Shown here: positions 35,131-46,025 of the stretch, piece after piece
Layout of the letters: the number at the start of each line of letters is the position of its first letter
Numbering within the stretch: position 1 is the stretch's first letter
Assembly: GCA_021399445.1 (NCBI GenBank)
Contig: JAJTUQ010000013.1
Span: 295,125-359,124 of the forward strand
Length of the DNA: 64,000 bases
Source of the DNA: Xylogone sp. PMI_703
Lineage: Eukaryota > Ascomycota > Leotiomycetes
Direction: 5' to 3'
Position numbers and translations under genes: made by a program
Notes under the pieces: model-generated
Told to the model about the DNA's origin: nothing
Database searches by the model: none
What the model saw: the letters and a program-made list of their open reading frames with translations, nothing else

Positions 35131-36948
35131 TTGTGGGAGTCTGGGTATCGACTCTTCAGTGATTGCGTGGATGTTATTGGTTTCTTGTCCTCAGATTGGA
35201 TCAATACTTTCTTATCCTCTTCGCTGATGGAAATGGAGTCACTTCTGCAAAAGCATAGCTCGATTGAGATTGCGCTCTTGATTGAGGCATTGCGACTGAT
35301 TCTCGACAAAAATGACTCTCACGAGATATACAAGCTATCACGCCGGTTAAGACCGTATCGAATTAAACTTGAACCATCCTCTTATGATGGAAGTACTTTG
35401 TCAAGGGCAATATTAGTACTGGAAGATGAAGATGAATCAACAAATAGATCCTACAATGGTCTCGGTGGTAATGCATTTTTTGCAGACAGAGATCCGAGGA
35501 TTGATGCTAGACAAGAAAGCGGTATCTTATCCCCTCAATCAGAAAACGTAGGGCAGGACATAGCACCAGGATATAGTTACGAATCAGAAGATTTTGTCCA
35601 TTTGAATTCTCAAATAGTGCAAATCTTGAACACCCACTATTTTCTAAGAACTTTGTTGACATATCGTACAGGAATTTATCACTCTCCGCCCTTCAAACGA
35701 TACATCTCAAACACCAGATATAGGATACAGCATATCATCAATTCAAAATTACCAAGATCGTATGGTCCCTCAAGCAACTATTTGCTAATTTACCAACCTA
35801 AGTTTCTGTAGCAGACATATCAAATACTGCGTGGAGCCTCCAGTTTTGTAATGTGTTGCTCATAGTATTGGGTGACAGAGTTTTGCTTGACTAACAGTAT
35901 AATAGGTGAATACCTTGGACAAACTTCTTGGAACGATGCCACCCTTAGCACACTTACTTCTTCAACTGTCCCTGATGTGGGCACAGGTTCAGACATAATG
36001 GTTTCGGGATCAGAGAGATACGCTGTGCCCAACACTGGACATAGAATACCTGATAACACAAATGAGATAATTTTACCACGGCCACTACTCTCGCAACATA
36101 TACCAAACACATTGTCGTTGACAGATGGGTTTCAGTTCACTTCAAAAATAAATGAGATGTTGGGACAACGGGTAGAAGACGTACTCCCCAAGACTATGAT
36201 TTCAACATTAAGAGCTGCGACTCGGGATGTCATTCGAAGTGATACAAAGGAATTTTTAGCAACAAATCTCCCGCGATGGAAGCAATATGGCTTATGGTAT
36301 CATGCAGAAGTATCAAACCCAACAGTAAAGATGTCTAGTTATAAGGCATTGGAAAGCGCATACTCTTGCGTCTGTCAGTTGGAAATGTAGATGGAAGATG
36401 ACCCTATCAGAAAGCGTATAACCTTGACTCTTCTCTATTTAAATTATGAAAAAAACATGTGCAGAATGGAAAGCTGAACATTCTAATGACTTTTGTGATG
36501 GTGGGGTTATTGGCAGGGGTCATGCCACATTTATGATTGACAAGATCTTGGAGAATATTCACGGGGACTGGAATATTTGCAATAGTACGAGAAAGTCGGA
36601 GTTGCGGGCAAAATTTCATAACCAAAAACGACACGGAAAGAGATGGTCAATAGTACTGACTGCTCTTGGGCACAGTATACTATTTCTCAGCTCTCCAGAC
36701 TTAGTTAGAATATTGTATGGTTTGTGATTAAATATGATATATATGTACTGACTGTTTTCAGGGGAAATACTCTTTTTACTTTAGAGATGCTTAAAGCTAT
36801 CTCACATACCATCAAGACTTACCAAAATGATGTTATGATGGTTTTAAGGCTTCTAAATCCGGTTGCTGAAAGTTTATATCATAATAGTCAAGATTGTTTA
36901 GACATAAAATATATTTTAGCAGAGCTTGGCTGTCAAGGCGTAGTGTAG
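35131..36948 (+). CDS. Unidentified multi-exon protein inside the cluster
   Basis: Four frames follow one another: 35131-35811, about 35866-36390, 36446-36727 and 36760-36948. GT..AG pairs lie between several of them, for example an acceptor at 35864-35865 and another before 36771, so a single spliced gene of about 550-580 residues is likely. I could not make every junction fit. The N-terminal part is acidic with Ser-rich loops. The C-terminal part has the block KRHGKRWSIVLTALGHSILF and a helical end. There is no signal peptide and no clear membrane helix apart from that block. I do not recognise the family. It lies between the tyrosinase side and the precursor side of the cluster, so it could be a regulator or an unknown tailoring protein. 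Confidence 0.5.
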
Positions 36949-37563
36949 CATACAGTGAAGGGGGATCAGGCGATGGTTGATATAGGGCTTACAGTGTAGG
37001 ACTAGTGATGCTATAGTATATTCAGTATAACTAGAATGGTATGGTAAATACAAACTGATCTCCGAATCCTTTAATATAGGCGACAATCAGAGGTTTTGTA
37101 AATTTTTAATAACTATAAAAACGTTAACACCCTTTAATTACTTATTACGTTGAAACGGGGTTCTTTTACTAGAATAATATACATTTTTAAAATTATTCCT
37201 ATTTACAAGAACTATAAGTAAAATATAATGCTCTACGTTTCACTTTAATACAAATATGTTATACGGGGTGTAATAACAGTGCTGCGTTATTCCTTAAGAT
37301 CGTAGTATGAAAGGGGCCAGATTGCCTGCCGAGAAGGCATATTCTATTTCAGTCTGCTACTGGACACGCTGACTGCCAGCCTGACCACCATGAATTTTAA
37401 CTAGAGGTAAACGAACTCTTACATCATGCTTCACGGTTGAGAGATGAATTATGACTAGCTATACTCTCTAATTTTTCCCTCTAAACTAACCTAATCTATA
37501 AATTGTCTATTTAACAGAAGACTTTGCTGGATAGGAATTGACTCAAACGAAACAGAGACGACT
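36949..37563. other. AT-rich spacer
   Basis: No coding frame is supported. An upstream exon of the UstYa-like pseudogene could start near 37515, but it is not convincing. Confidence 0.35.
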
Positions 37564-38029
37564 ATGGTATGGAACATATTGGCTGATATTACGCCATGAG
37601 GATTCATTACTATTCGAAACCCAATTTCGTTTGGTCTTGAGAATGGAGTACCAACGGATGATCCTGATGCATTTGAATATGGAGTTGGCCTAGCTCATCA
37701 ACTTCACTGTTTGGTAGATTTTGTTTTAAAACAAATCACGGTGACCCACCTCGTCAACTAATAAGTTGCTGTGCCAAGGGTGCGATACATTCACGAACAT
37801 ATTATCTTTCATCGATGCCAGACTTAAGTCACGATGAAAAGGCCATGATACGTCATCTGAGACACTGTTTTGATTATATACGCCAAGCACTACCCTTGAA
37901 GGTCCCAGAAAAACCGACCCATCACACCGTGAAATTGATGGCAACGTTCCTAGGCTACGTAAAGACCCGGCACTACTTGAACAATTTGCAAAACACCATG
38001 GAACTGATTGGGACTGGTTATTTAAATAG
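37564..38029 (+). pseudogene. Third UstYa-family gene, broken
   Basis: The first part (37564-37713) reads toward GVGLAHQLHCL and is interrupted by a TGA at 37597-37599 where the family has Gly/Arg-type residues (a CGA-to-TGA change fits). A 65-base intron (37714-37778) joins in frame to DLSHDEKAMIRHLRHCFDYI, so both HxxHC motifs survive. The end (RKDPALLEQFAKHHGTDWDW) lies in another frame, with no splice that restores it. No N-terminal membrane exon was found. I call this a decayed copy. A sequencing error or an unusual intron is the alternative. Confidence 0.6.
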
Positions 38030-38504
38030 AGAATAAGATGACTTAAATCTTCCTCACGAGTTTAATGGTTTGATAGACTTACTTTTGTAGACTTCTACAT
38101 TTATTCAGACTAATCTTAGAGTCTTTTAGTTTAGTTGATACTGAATAAAGACAATCTAAGAGGAGATGTGGCATCCTTACCAATAATCTTTTGGCCTTAG
38201 TCTCCACATCCGTCTAAATATAATTTTGCCAAAAAGTTAATTTTGAACCAAAATATATATCTAATAATAATGAAATAGAATTGACTCGTCAAGCGCACAA
38301 GATCATTAGGGCTAAACACGAATAATTAAGGGTCTGAATGGCTTATCTCCAAGGTTACTTCAGTAAACACGATATTTTATAAGACGTATGATTTTACCTG
38401 CTAAACTAATAAGCCCTTTGTTTATTACATGACACTGTAAAACGGACATCAACAAAAGTGGACTTAATTACATTTACAGGTAAGATATAGAGAAAGACTT
38501 AGTT
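38030..38504. other. AT-rich 3' spacer
   Basis: Non-coding between two convergent genes. Nothing recognised. Confidence 0.45.
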
Positions 38505-39980
38505 TTAGCTCATAATCGGTGGTGTTTGCACACTCATTTGTCGTTTTGAAAAGCTCCACCTTTCAATGCTTTTTGCAAGCCGAATACATGGCTCATCGAC
38601 AAATCTACAAAACAAGTCCGCCGACCAGAGAACGCATGGTAAGATGGACAAAAGACCTAGAGTGAAGCCAAGTTGCTTTTGCATCTCGGTGTCTTGGCCT
38701 GTAATCGTCCAGAAAGCTGGAACAAGTGCATAACCCCACGTTTGAAGAATTGGAACGTGGACAATGTACAAAGCATACGAGATGCGACCAAGATATCTGC
38801 ATACAGAAGTTGCAAGTATACTTTGCAGAGTTCTTTCGTGGCAAATTGCGAACAAGATTTGGGTTGCGCCAATCGACTGCCATAGACGAGCACTGTCACA
38901 AAGGCGAGTCATCCAAACATAACCTAGCGTTGAATTGCCATTAAGATCTGGATATGAAGCGATGTATAAGCCAGTACTGAATACCATCCATAAAGAAGTG
39001 CGAACAACAAAGCTATTTATCTTCCGTGATGATCTTGTGAGGACGAAGCTTGCGGTGCACGAGCCTGCTAAAAAGAGGAAAACCTCCCATCTCGATATAT
39101 ATAAGGCGTAAGAAGATAATGCAGCGAAGATAAGGAAACGAGCGGGCTTTGAGAGCTTCGCACAGCCAATTAATGCCAAAAAGAGAAACATTGAACTCCA
39201 AAATTCAACCGGGAGAGTCCAAAATTGGGGCCCATAGTTGAGAGCAACAGATTGCTTGTTGAAATAGAACCATGTTTCTGGGTAGAGCAACCTCGACAAT
39301 ATAAAGTTTGTCCAATCCTGGAGTTGCGCAAAAGCTGTGAGAAGACGTTGAGGACGATCAGAAACATATTCTGGCGGTATACGAAATCCTCTCACGCTGC
39401 TTTCAAAGGGGATATTGTAGCAACCAAGATAAGCTCCTATCATAGAGATGAACGAAGCAATTAACGCTGGAAGAAACAATCGAATACCACGGCGAAATAT
39501 GCTTGATATCATAATGTTTGCCAGTTCACTCCAATTCATATTATCAATACTTCGCAAAGGCTTGAGCGAGAGAGCGAACCCAGAGATGGCGAAGAAGACG
39601 GCTACCATGGCACTTCCGCCGTACAGTAATCGGACGATTGGTAGCTGGAAAAATCCGTGATTGCTGTCGGCCCCATATCCATATATGATTCCAGGCTGAT
39701 AAGGAAGGGCAAAATGCTCAAAAAATACGACGAGCGATGCTATGCCTCGCAAGCCATTGATAAAGGTAAAGTCTTCTTCGCTTGAAAATAAGGCTCGGGG
39801 TTCTAGTCGCATGTGCGATGAAGCTTGCACTGTCCGGGTTTTTAGAGGACTTGGGAACAATCTGAGCACGATTTGTTTGACCAAATGCCAGACATTTTCT
39901 CTCCAACCCTCGTTCAACTTTCTATTCCATGGAGATGGAACGCTGCATTCTTGAGCAGGAAATTCGTCATTCTCAGCCAT
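38505..39980 (-). CDS. Acyltransferase-3 family membrane protein, second copy
   Basis: An intact frame of 491 codons. The signature FINGLRGIASLVVFFEHFA lies about residues 73-91, with the His typical of the family. It is followed by SAMVAVFFAISGFALSLKPL, about ten membrane segments and LYIVHVPIL near the C-terminus. It resembles the copy at 17938-19392 in length and in many motifs (RRGIRLFLP, FWTLPVEF), so the two are probably paralogues. A substrate cannot be read from the sequence. Position 670 bases upstream of, and divergent from, the RiPP precursor suggests co-expression. Acylation of the peptide product or export-linked modification is inferred. Confidence 0.85.
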   Translation of the reverse strand: MAENDEFPAQECSVPSPWNRKLNEGWRENVWHLVKQIVLRLFPSPLKTRTVQASSHMRLEPRALFSSEEDFTFINGLRGIASLVVFFEHFALPYQPGIIYGYGADSNHGFFQLPIVRLLYGGSAMVAVFFAISGFALSLKPLRSIDNMNWSELANIMISSIFRRGIRLFLPALIASFISMIGAYLGCYNIPFESSVRGFRIPPEYVSDRPQRLLTAFAQLQDWTNFILSRLLYPETWFYFNKQSVALNYGPQFWTLPVEFWSSMFLFLALIGCAKLSKPARFLIFAALSSYALYISRWEVFLFLAGSCTASFVLTRSSRKINSFVVRTSLWMVFSTGLYIASYPDLNGNSTLGYVWMTRLCDSARLWQSIGATQILFAICHERTLQSILATSVCRYLGRISYALYIVHVPILQTWGYALVPAFWTITGQDTEMQKQLGFTLGLLSILPCVLWSADLFCRFVDEPCIRLAKSIERWSFSKRQMSVQTPPIMS

Positions 39981-40651
39981 TGCGTTGATGATTAGGTTTC
40001 TCTGCTTAAAGGAGTGCGATTAGTACAGCACATAAGTTGGCTGATAAGCAATTAAAGAAGCAATCGTATGTTCATTTGCTCATGGGTTCCTGCAAAATTG
40101 AGGCTTGATAGGCTAGTTCCAGAGCTCAAGCGCCACATCTTGCCTCACTGCGCGAGGCAAGTCGAGACGAAAATAAGCTCACGTCTCAGAGGAGTAAAGC
40201 ATACCTCTGCAAAGCGAAGCTTGAGCGGATTCGCTCGAACAAATAGGTAAAGCGATGCGAGGAGGAGTATCAGGAACGTCTAGGCTCGGTAACGTCTTGC
40301 CTTGCCGCGCGGTTGAATGCTCGAGACAGTCATCTTTATGCGTTACGCTCATTTTCACCACAACTAGGTTAGTGGCATGTACATGTGCTCGGTGGCAACT
40401 CTCTTGAGCTCACGCAGCGGTCAACCCATCGAGGTACTATGGGAGAATGCTTCTGGTGTGGATCTTAGTCGTCCTGACTTACCTGTACCTTCCAAGTATT
40501 ATCATAGCTCTGGTATGCGGACTAAGCGAAGAATATTATAATAAGACCTCTTCTGTTCTCTCGTCTAGTGTTATAGCATATTAGTTTTTGGTCATCTACG
40601 AGTCACATTTGAAAATAATCAAAGTTATTGAAAAGTCAGAAATCAAGCAAC
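39981..40651. promoter_or_regulatory. Divergent promoter of acyltransferase-2 and the RiPP precursor
   Basis: It holds a hairpin/palindrome, CTTGCCTC (40139-40146) and GAGGCAAG (40154-40161) with a 7-base spacer, and CTTGCCTTGCC at 40296-40306. Both resemble the cluster motif CTCGCCTCGCC with C-to-T changes. The precursor side (40540-40650) is AT-rich with no exact motif copy. Confidence 0.4.
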
Positions 40652-41146
40652 ATGAAGTTCACATACACAGTAGCATTCTGTGCTACCCTGCTCGGTGTCA
40701 TCAGCAGCGCAACTCCCGTTGATGACACTGGGATGCTTGCATCAGATCTCAACAAGAGGGGGTATGTGACAGTCGACACTGGGAGGAGGGCCGCTGATGA
40801 CACTGGGATGCTTGCATCAGATCTCAACAAGAGGGGGTATGTGACAGTCGACACTGGGAGGAGGGCCGCTGATGACACTGGGATGCTTGCATCAGATCTC
40901 AACAAGAGGGGGTATGTGACAGTCGACACTGGGAGGAGGGCCGCTGATGACACTGGGATGCTTGCATCAGATCTCAACAAGAGGGGGTATGTGACAGTCG
41001 ACACTGGGAGGAGGGCCGCTGATGACACTGGGACGCTTGCATCAGACCTCAACAAGAGAGAGTATGTGCCAGTCAAACAAGGTATGTTTTCTGAAGACGT
41101 AAAATAGTGAGCTTCTCTAATATACTAAATAGGAAAGATTGCATGA
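40652..41146 (+). CDS. Repeat RiPP precursor (dikaritin-like), secreted, Kex2-processed
   Basis: Exon 1 is 40652-41081 and exon 2 41133-41146, joined over a 51-base intron (GTATGT..TACTAAATAG), giving 147 residues. A signal peptide occupies about residues 1-20. Five tandem 25-residue repeats follow, the first four with identical cores. Each has an acidic spacer (AADDTGMLASDLN), a KR site, the 8-residue core GYVTVDTG and an RR site. The fifth core is EYVPVKQG and the protein ends GKIA. The signal peptide, repeated Tyr-containing cores and dibasic sites are the hallmark of ustiloxin/phomopsin-type precursors. The Tyr-Val start recalls phomopsin-type cores, but the sequence is otherwise different. 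The final product and any bioactivity are not predictable. Confidence 0.85.
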
Positions 41147-41640
41147 GAGAAAGATATAAACTCTACGAAGACAGGCCTCGCTCTGGTTTTTGCCAAATGT
41201 GGATTTTCCCAGAGAGTTGGTGCAAATGCAGAGGTTGTCTTGGTCAATGAACGTGTATTTAGTCACTCTATGCTAAGTTCGAATTGGAACCGAACACAAT
41301 TTATACCTGTTTTTTTGAATTTTGACTCGTCGAAATTTGTTTATAAATAAATAAGTATGAACCAGCAATTGTTATAGCGCTGCGATTGTCAAATCAAGCG
41401 TTATATAGACTAATCGTCGGTTATTCCGACTATGGTTGGTGCGGCCGACTTTTAAAACCATGCATCCCTTGTAGTCAGCGGAAGCAATTGACACACCGAA
41501 GCAAATGACACAAATTTCCTTTTTTCTATGCGATTTGCATACAAAACCCGAAATATCTTCACCACTTCTAGTGTCACAACCACGCCCACAACTATTATGC
41601 TATACCACCCGGGCCAGTGTTCCGAGTAGTCCAGTCCGTC
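41147..41640. other. 3' flank of the precursor, cluster edge
   Basis: No gene found. Probably the right border of the cluster, followed by transposon relics. Confidence 0.45.
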
Positions 41641-41701
41641 CGTAATTGGGGGTCGCTACGGACTGGTCAGTATTACGGACTGAATTACTGCCGTAGTCGT
41701 A

Positions 41702-42750
41702 CTAGCCGCATACGGCTAGTGAAGACCCCACTGACTCCAACGGGCCCAATGAAGAGGCAAGATCGTCTGCATCACTATCTACAAAATTGAGGTTATTCTT
41801 CCTCATCCAGGATTTCAGACATTCGATAGCCTTTACACTCTCAGTCCCGATTTGATTACGCCGGTCTGTGATTGTGATTTTACAGTTCGAAAATAATCGT
41901 TCTACCTCGGCTGACATCGCCGGAATCGAGAGCAGATCTAAGGCTATTTTGCTTAGTTTAGGATAATTGTTACGTTATGTAGCTTTCAGCCACCAGGCTC
42001 TAGGGTCTTGCGTTTCAACAATAGGACTATTAATATACTTTTAGTACTCGTCTTGTGTTGCTAAAGCTATACGCTTTCGCTTTCGCTTTTGTTATTGATA
42101 AAAGGAGTTTTCTCTTCTCGAGCTAGTCAGTGCAACTTCAGATGGTAACAGCTTTGGCATTGGTAATCCTTTATATTCGGAATCTTACATGCTTTGCATA
42201 AAAGCAAGAGTGCCCTCAATCCACTCTTCTTCTTACTGTATATCTAAAACATATTACCACGTGAATTGTGGACACACGGCAATGGCGGCTATGAAAGCCG
42301 GTGAACGCTTAGGTAAAGTGTACAGCATGACGCCAAAAAGTCATCACGAGTAGCTTCAGCCTCCGCCTTGACGGCTTTAAGAGTCTCGAGGAAAGTCCAT
42401 TATCAGAAGGATAATGTCAATTGTAACAAAACGACCTTCGCTGGCCTGGGTTACGTCTAAATAAGCTTCTAAAAATCTGATCAGCTTCTTCACATCTTCT
42501 TACTTTTTATCCGAAAGGTGGTCCTTGGCTAGGAAACCACTGTTCTTGAAGCAGTAAACCTTGATCACGTCGATTAATCTTAACGCTCTCTCTAACATCT
42601 GGAGCTATGAATTCTATCAAGTGGTGTTATCCCGAATCAACTAAGCTTATTGTCTTCTAGGAGGGATTTAAAGACCTCTGTTCGTTGGGTACTCCGTTAA
42701 ATGTAAACTGTAATGTTATGAATCTTTCCGAGTAGTCCCTTCTTCCGCCA
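41702..42750 (-). pseudogene. hAT transposase C-terminal relic
   Basis: The minus strand keeps LDLLSIPAMSAEVERLFSN and DRRNQIG (the dimerisation region). Upstream codons include a TAA where CAA is expected, and the rest to about 42750 is broken by stops. A TACGGACTG/CAGTCCGTA-like terminus lies at 41655-41690. It is truncated by an LTR fragment at 42760. Confidence 0.65.
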
Positions 42751-42759
42751 CGCTTATGC

Positions 42760-43010
42760 TGTCACGACCCAGTGTGACATCAGAAGTCTACCAATAGAAT
42801 TCTGCCATCTCAGACCGGAACCAACTTTATAACAGTAATATTGTTGACGGCGCAATCGCTGCAGGCAACAGCGGTCCCAGCTACTAGAAGTTACAGGTAG
42901 ACATTGACTGAAAAAGACTTTCCAGTAGGAAATGGACGGGAGGATTCTGTCGTTAGAATTCTGTTACTAGGTCTTAGCTAGCCAGATAAGTGGCTTTGAG
43001 ATGTCCCGTT
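42760..43010 (+). mobile_element. LTR fragment, TGTCACGACCC type
   Basis: It opens TGTCACGACCCAGTGTGACA and follows the LTR at 30436-30911 in opposite orientation, with many C/T and A/G differences, then loses similarity. No retroelement body is attached. Confidence 0.5.
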
Positions 43011-43164
43011 AATCCGCCAATTCTCGTTGATGGTAAGACCAATTTTCGATTGTCGCTGAATTTCCCATCACTCTGGCCATGCAGATCATCTGGCTGGCCA
43101 CTTTGTACTTTATAAAGCCAGTTGCCGTACTAGCTACTCATTTAGAGACAGTTGATTTCATTAT

Positions 43165-43857
43165 CGATAGAAGCATAGGCAGGTGTTGATTAACCTCACT
43201 TATCATGTCCTTGATCCTCTGCTCATCCTTGGTTTCTGCTTCGGGCAAATATGCAATCAAGTCGGCGTCACAGGTCGACTTGTCATCTCCGTCATCAGTG
43301 TGGTCTGTATTCTCACTAGACTCCGGTTCGCTCTCATAGCGAAGACTTCCGTCATTGTCATCATCGGGGCTTTTGCGCTGAGATTTTTGGTGAGGCTGGT
43401 GCCTTGACCCGCCGCGACGTTTTTTTATACCAAATCTGGAAAATATCGATGTGGATGAGCGCTGACCATCCGAAGTTTCGTCATCGGCTGACTGATCGGC
43501 TGACTCCGTCCTCCGTCGTTTTCGTTTTCTGCGTTTCAGAAGAGCCGTACACGCGGTAGATGCGGTAGGGCTGGGGGCACCTGTCTATGGACGGTTAGGA
43601 TGGGTTTTAGGACACAAGTCACAGCGAATACCATCTGCGTAAAGACGAAGATGGGGGATTGGTGTAGTGTTGGATGACAATTCTAGCTTTTGGACAAGCT
43701 CAGGGGCCTGAATGGCAAAGGTTTCGCAAACCTGTGGGCAGTTTCGAATATCTTCCCTCGTCAGCTCAGCTTTATGCGCTGTTTTAAGGTGAGCAGCGAT
43801 GGCCGTAGGGACTAAAGCATACTGGCACCGAGTACAGATCAGTACATGAAATTGTCA
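43165..43857 (-). pseudogene. OrsD-type (DUF3505) zinc-finger relic
   Basis: The minus-strand translation gives CTRCQYALVPTAIAAHLKTA, then PHLRLYADGIRCDLCP, the pair of Cys/His units of OrsD-domain proteins. A TAG follows (about 43588), then a Ser/Asp/Lys-rich tail to about 43165. The same domain opens the tyrosine recombinase-RecQ elements at 59.7-64 kb, so this may be an old, diverged relative. Confidence 0.55.
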
Positions 43858-44620
43858 ATTAAAAGACAAAAAATCCATATCTCCGAGCAAGAGTCAATAG
43901 CTATGGTTCATGATAGTCCCGGCCACGGATGAGACTGATCTAAAAGAGTCTACGTAACTAGCACACTGACATGCGTGATACTGGCAATAAACAGCTTACT
44001 TATCATCCTGATCGTGTCATTTTGCGTTCTACAGAGTCACAGATAAGGATCGGGGGCGTAATTAAACGATATTCTGCCTCATAGCGGCGGCAAATAAATG
44101 ATCCCCGAGCAAAGGCGCTGGGAGCAATGGACAAATCATCGATGCAGAAACCGGCCTCAGGGTAGAGCCGGGTTTGGTATACGCTCCAGGGTTCAATTGT
44201 ATGCGTTGTAGGGGCGGTTATTATCGGCCGGTACGGTTCTGCACAAAGCCGCAATCATACCATATATATAATCAATTGTAGCTGTAGACTCTTTAAGTAA
44301 TTAAGTGGTTCTGTATTTGTCCCTGCATTTCCTATATCTAACTTATTTCTACATTCAACAAATACCATCTGCCCCATAAAACTCCTCAGTAAATTTCTCA
44401 TTCGTAGTTATAACCTTTTGTGTGTGACGGAAACGTATGTTGCTCTTTTCCTTGTTTGCAAAGGAGTAGGCTGTAGCCATAATATTCTTTGACTAAAGGA
44501 AGACAATATTGGCGAGACGAATATTAGGTATTAGATAATCTTACTTACTAGCTGCTGATTTGTTACTAAGTACTAACAACTAGCTCTAGTCCTGGAAAAT
44601 TATCCTGATAACTTATCATG
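43858..44620. repeat. Spacer with a decayed solo-LTR end
   Basis: 44255-44335 resembles the last half of the LTRs at 20303 and 26749 (TATATATA, TGTAGACTC, GTGGTTCTGTATT) but is decayed. A minus frame at 44003-44254 is not supported as a gene. Confidence 0.4.
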
Positions 44621-46020
44621 TTAACTTATCCTGGTATTAATAACTGGCAGTATGTAAAAAAGGTTTAGTAAGAATCTTAAAAACTTAAAATGTATAAAAA
44701 CGTTATTACAATGGGCTAGTGAGCTTAATACTTTATTGTTTAGATTCAATTTCATTGAAAAACTTAAAAGGCGCTTAGTAAATATTTTCGGTTTAATAGC
44801 TAATAATGTCAATAAGACGCTACTAAGGACCGTTATCACAAGATGCCCTGTCAGTAGAATAGAGATGCTTTTACTTTCAGTTAGGTGATATCCCCTAAAG
44901 AATTGACTTCTACTTCTGCTTTAAGATCTCTAAACGCTCAAAATCTATTAATATCACCTTTTCTTTTATATTATTCTATAACACGTTTAATGTTTATATG
45001 TCTTTATACTCCATGCTATAATCCAGAATGTTTATCATTATTCTGCTCGTTTCTACAGTTAAATCTTGTCTTATAACTAACATCAAATCCGTTTAAGCCT
45101 ATTCACCTGCTTATAACATAAAAAGCATATAAATTATTCTAACCTTAATATCAAGAAAATAAAATTAAATAAAAGAGATATTCTTAAGGTAAACTAATAT
45201 AAGTTCTCTTTAAACTTCATCTAAATGTTAATAAATTAAACTTTTATATTTTAACTTTACTTTAAATGTCATTATAGTCTTTTTGACAATAAAAGTATAT
45301 TTATACGATTTTAAGGTTAATCTGAACAGAGCATTATAAGCGTTTTACTTTCTGAGTAGTTTATACTTATCATTAAGGTCTTTTACGAGTTAACACTATA
45401 TAAGTTTTATAAAGGACTTTCACCTTAAAGTATATTTATTATTAATCTCATAATTTTGATGTGTATTAACATTCAGGTGTTAGGGGATGAGCATCCCGGG
45501 GTGGTCGACAGCGAATCACAGGCAAGACGAAGGGTGTGCGCAGGTGTCTCTCATACATTCCACAGACTAAATCTTGTCCCTTACATCGTTAAGCTTAAGC
45601 TCTACTTTATACTGTACAATGGTCACGTGAATGTCCTAGGCGAGGTCCCTTCGCTGGGGCTGCATTCCCCCCTGGTGGGCGTAACACCCCCTTTACACCT
45701 GGCCCTTAACATCAGGTAAATATTATCTAAAAGACCTTTTTGTATAAAACTTAATAAGTAGGCTTATATGTAATATTATTAGTAATAATAAATTTCACTC
45801 TTATTAACTGTTTATAAGGATACAACGGAACTTATCTGTTTAATATTAAATTAACACGTAAAATCTTTTTACTTACTTAACGTTTTAATGTTTAAAGTCT
45901 CATCTGATAAGCCAGATGGACTCAAAGAACGTTTATATATAATTATATCTATAGAGTTATAACTATTCTTAGCCTTTTATGACTTTTTAGGTCTTAATAT
46001 AATTAATAATCATTTAAACG
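44621..46020. repeat. AT-rich, RIP-like block, interrupted by a young solo LTR
   Basis: About 1.2 kb of very AT-rich DNA with stops in all frames and no recognisable protein. It continues after the Copia element at 51728-51915. A GC-normal solo LTR at 45478-45711 and the Copia element are inserted in it and are not RIP-like. Confidence 0.6.
45478..45711. mobile_element. 234-bp solo LTR, target duplication TCAGG
   Basis: TGTTAGGGG..CCCTTAACA ends, flanked by TCAGG on each side (45473-45477 and 45712-45716). It is GC-normal within an AT-rich block, so it was inserted after the RIP episode. Confidence 0.8.
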
Positions 46021-46025
46021 GATAG

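Noticed and set aside
40636..41076. Minus-strand 146-codon frame over the precursor
   Set aside because: It is the mirror of the repeat gene: repeats keep both strands open. The plus strand has the signal peptide and KR/RR sites.
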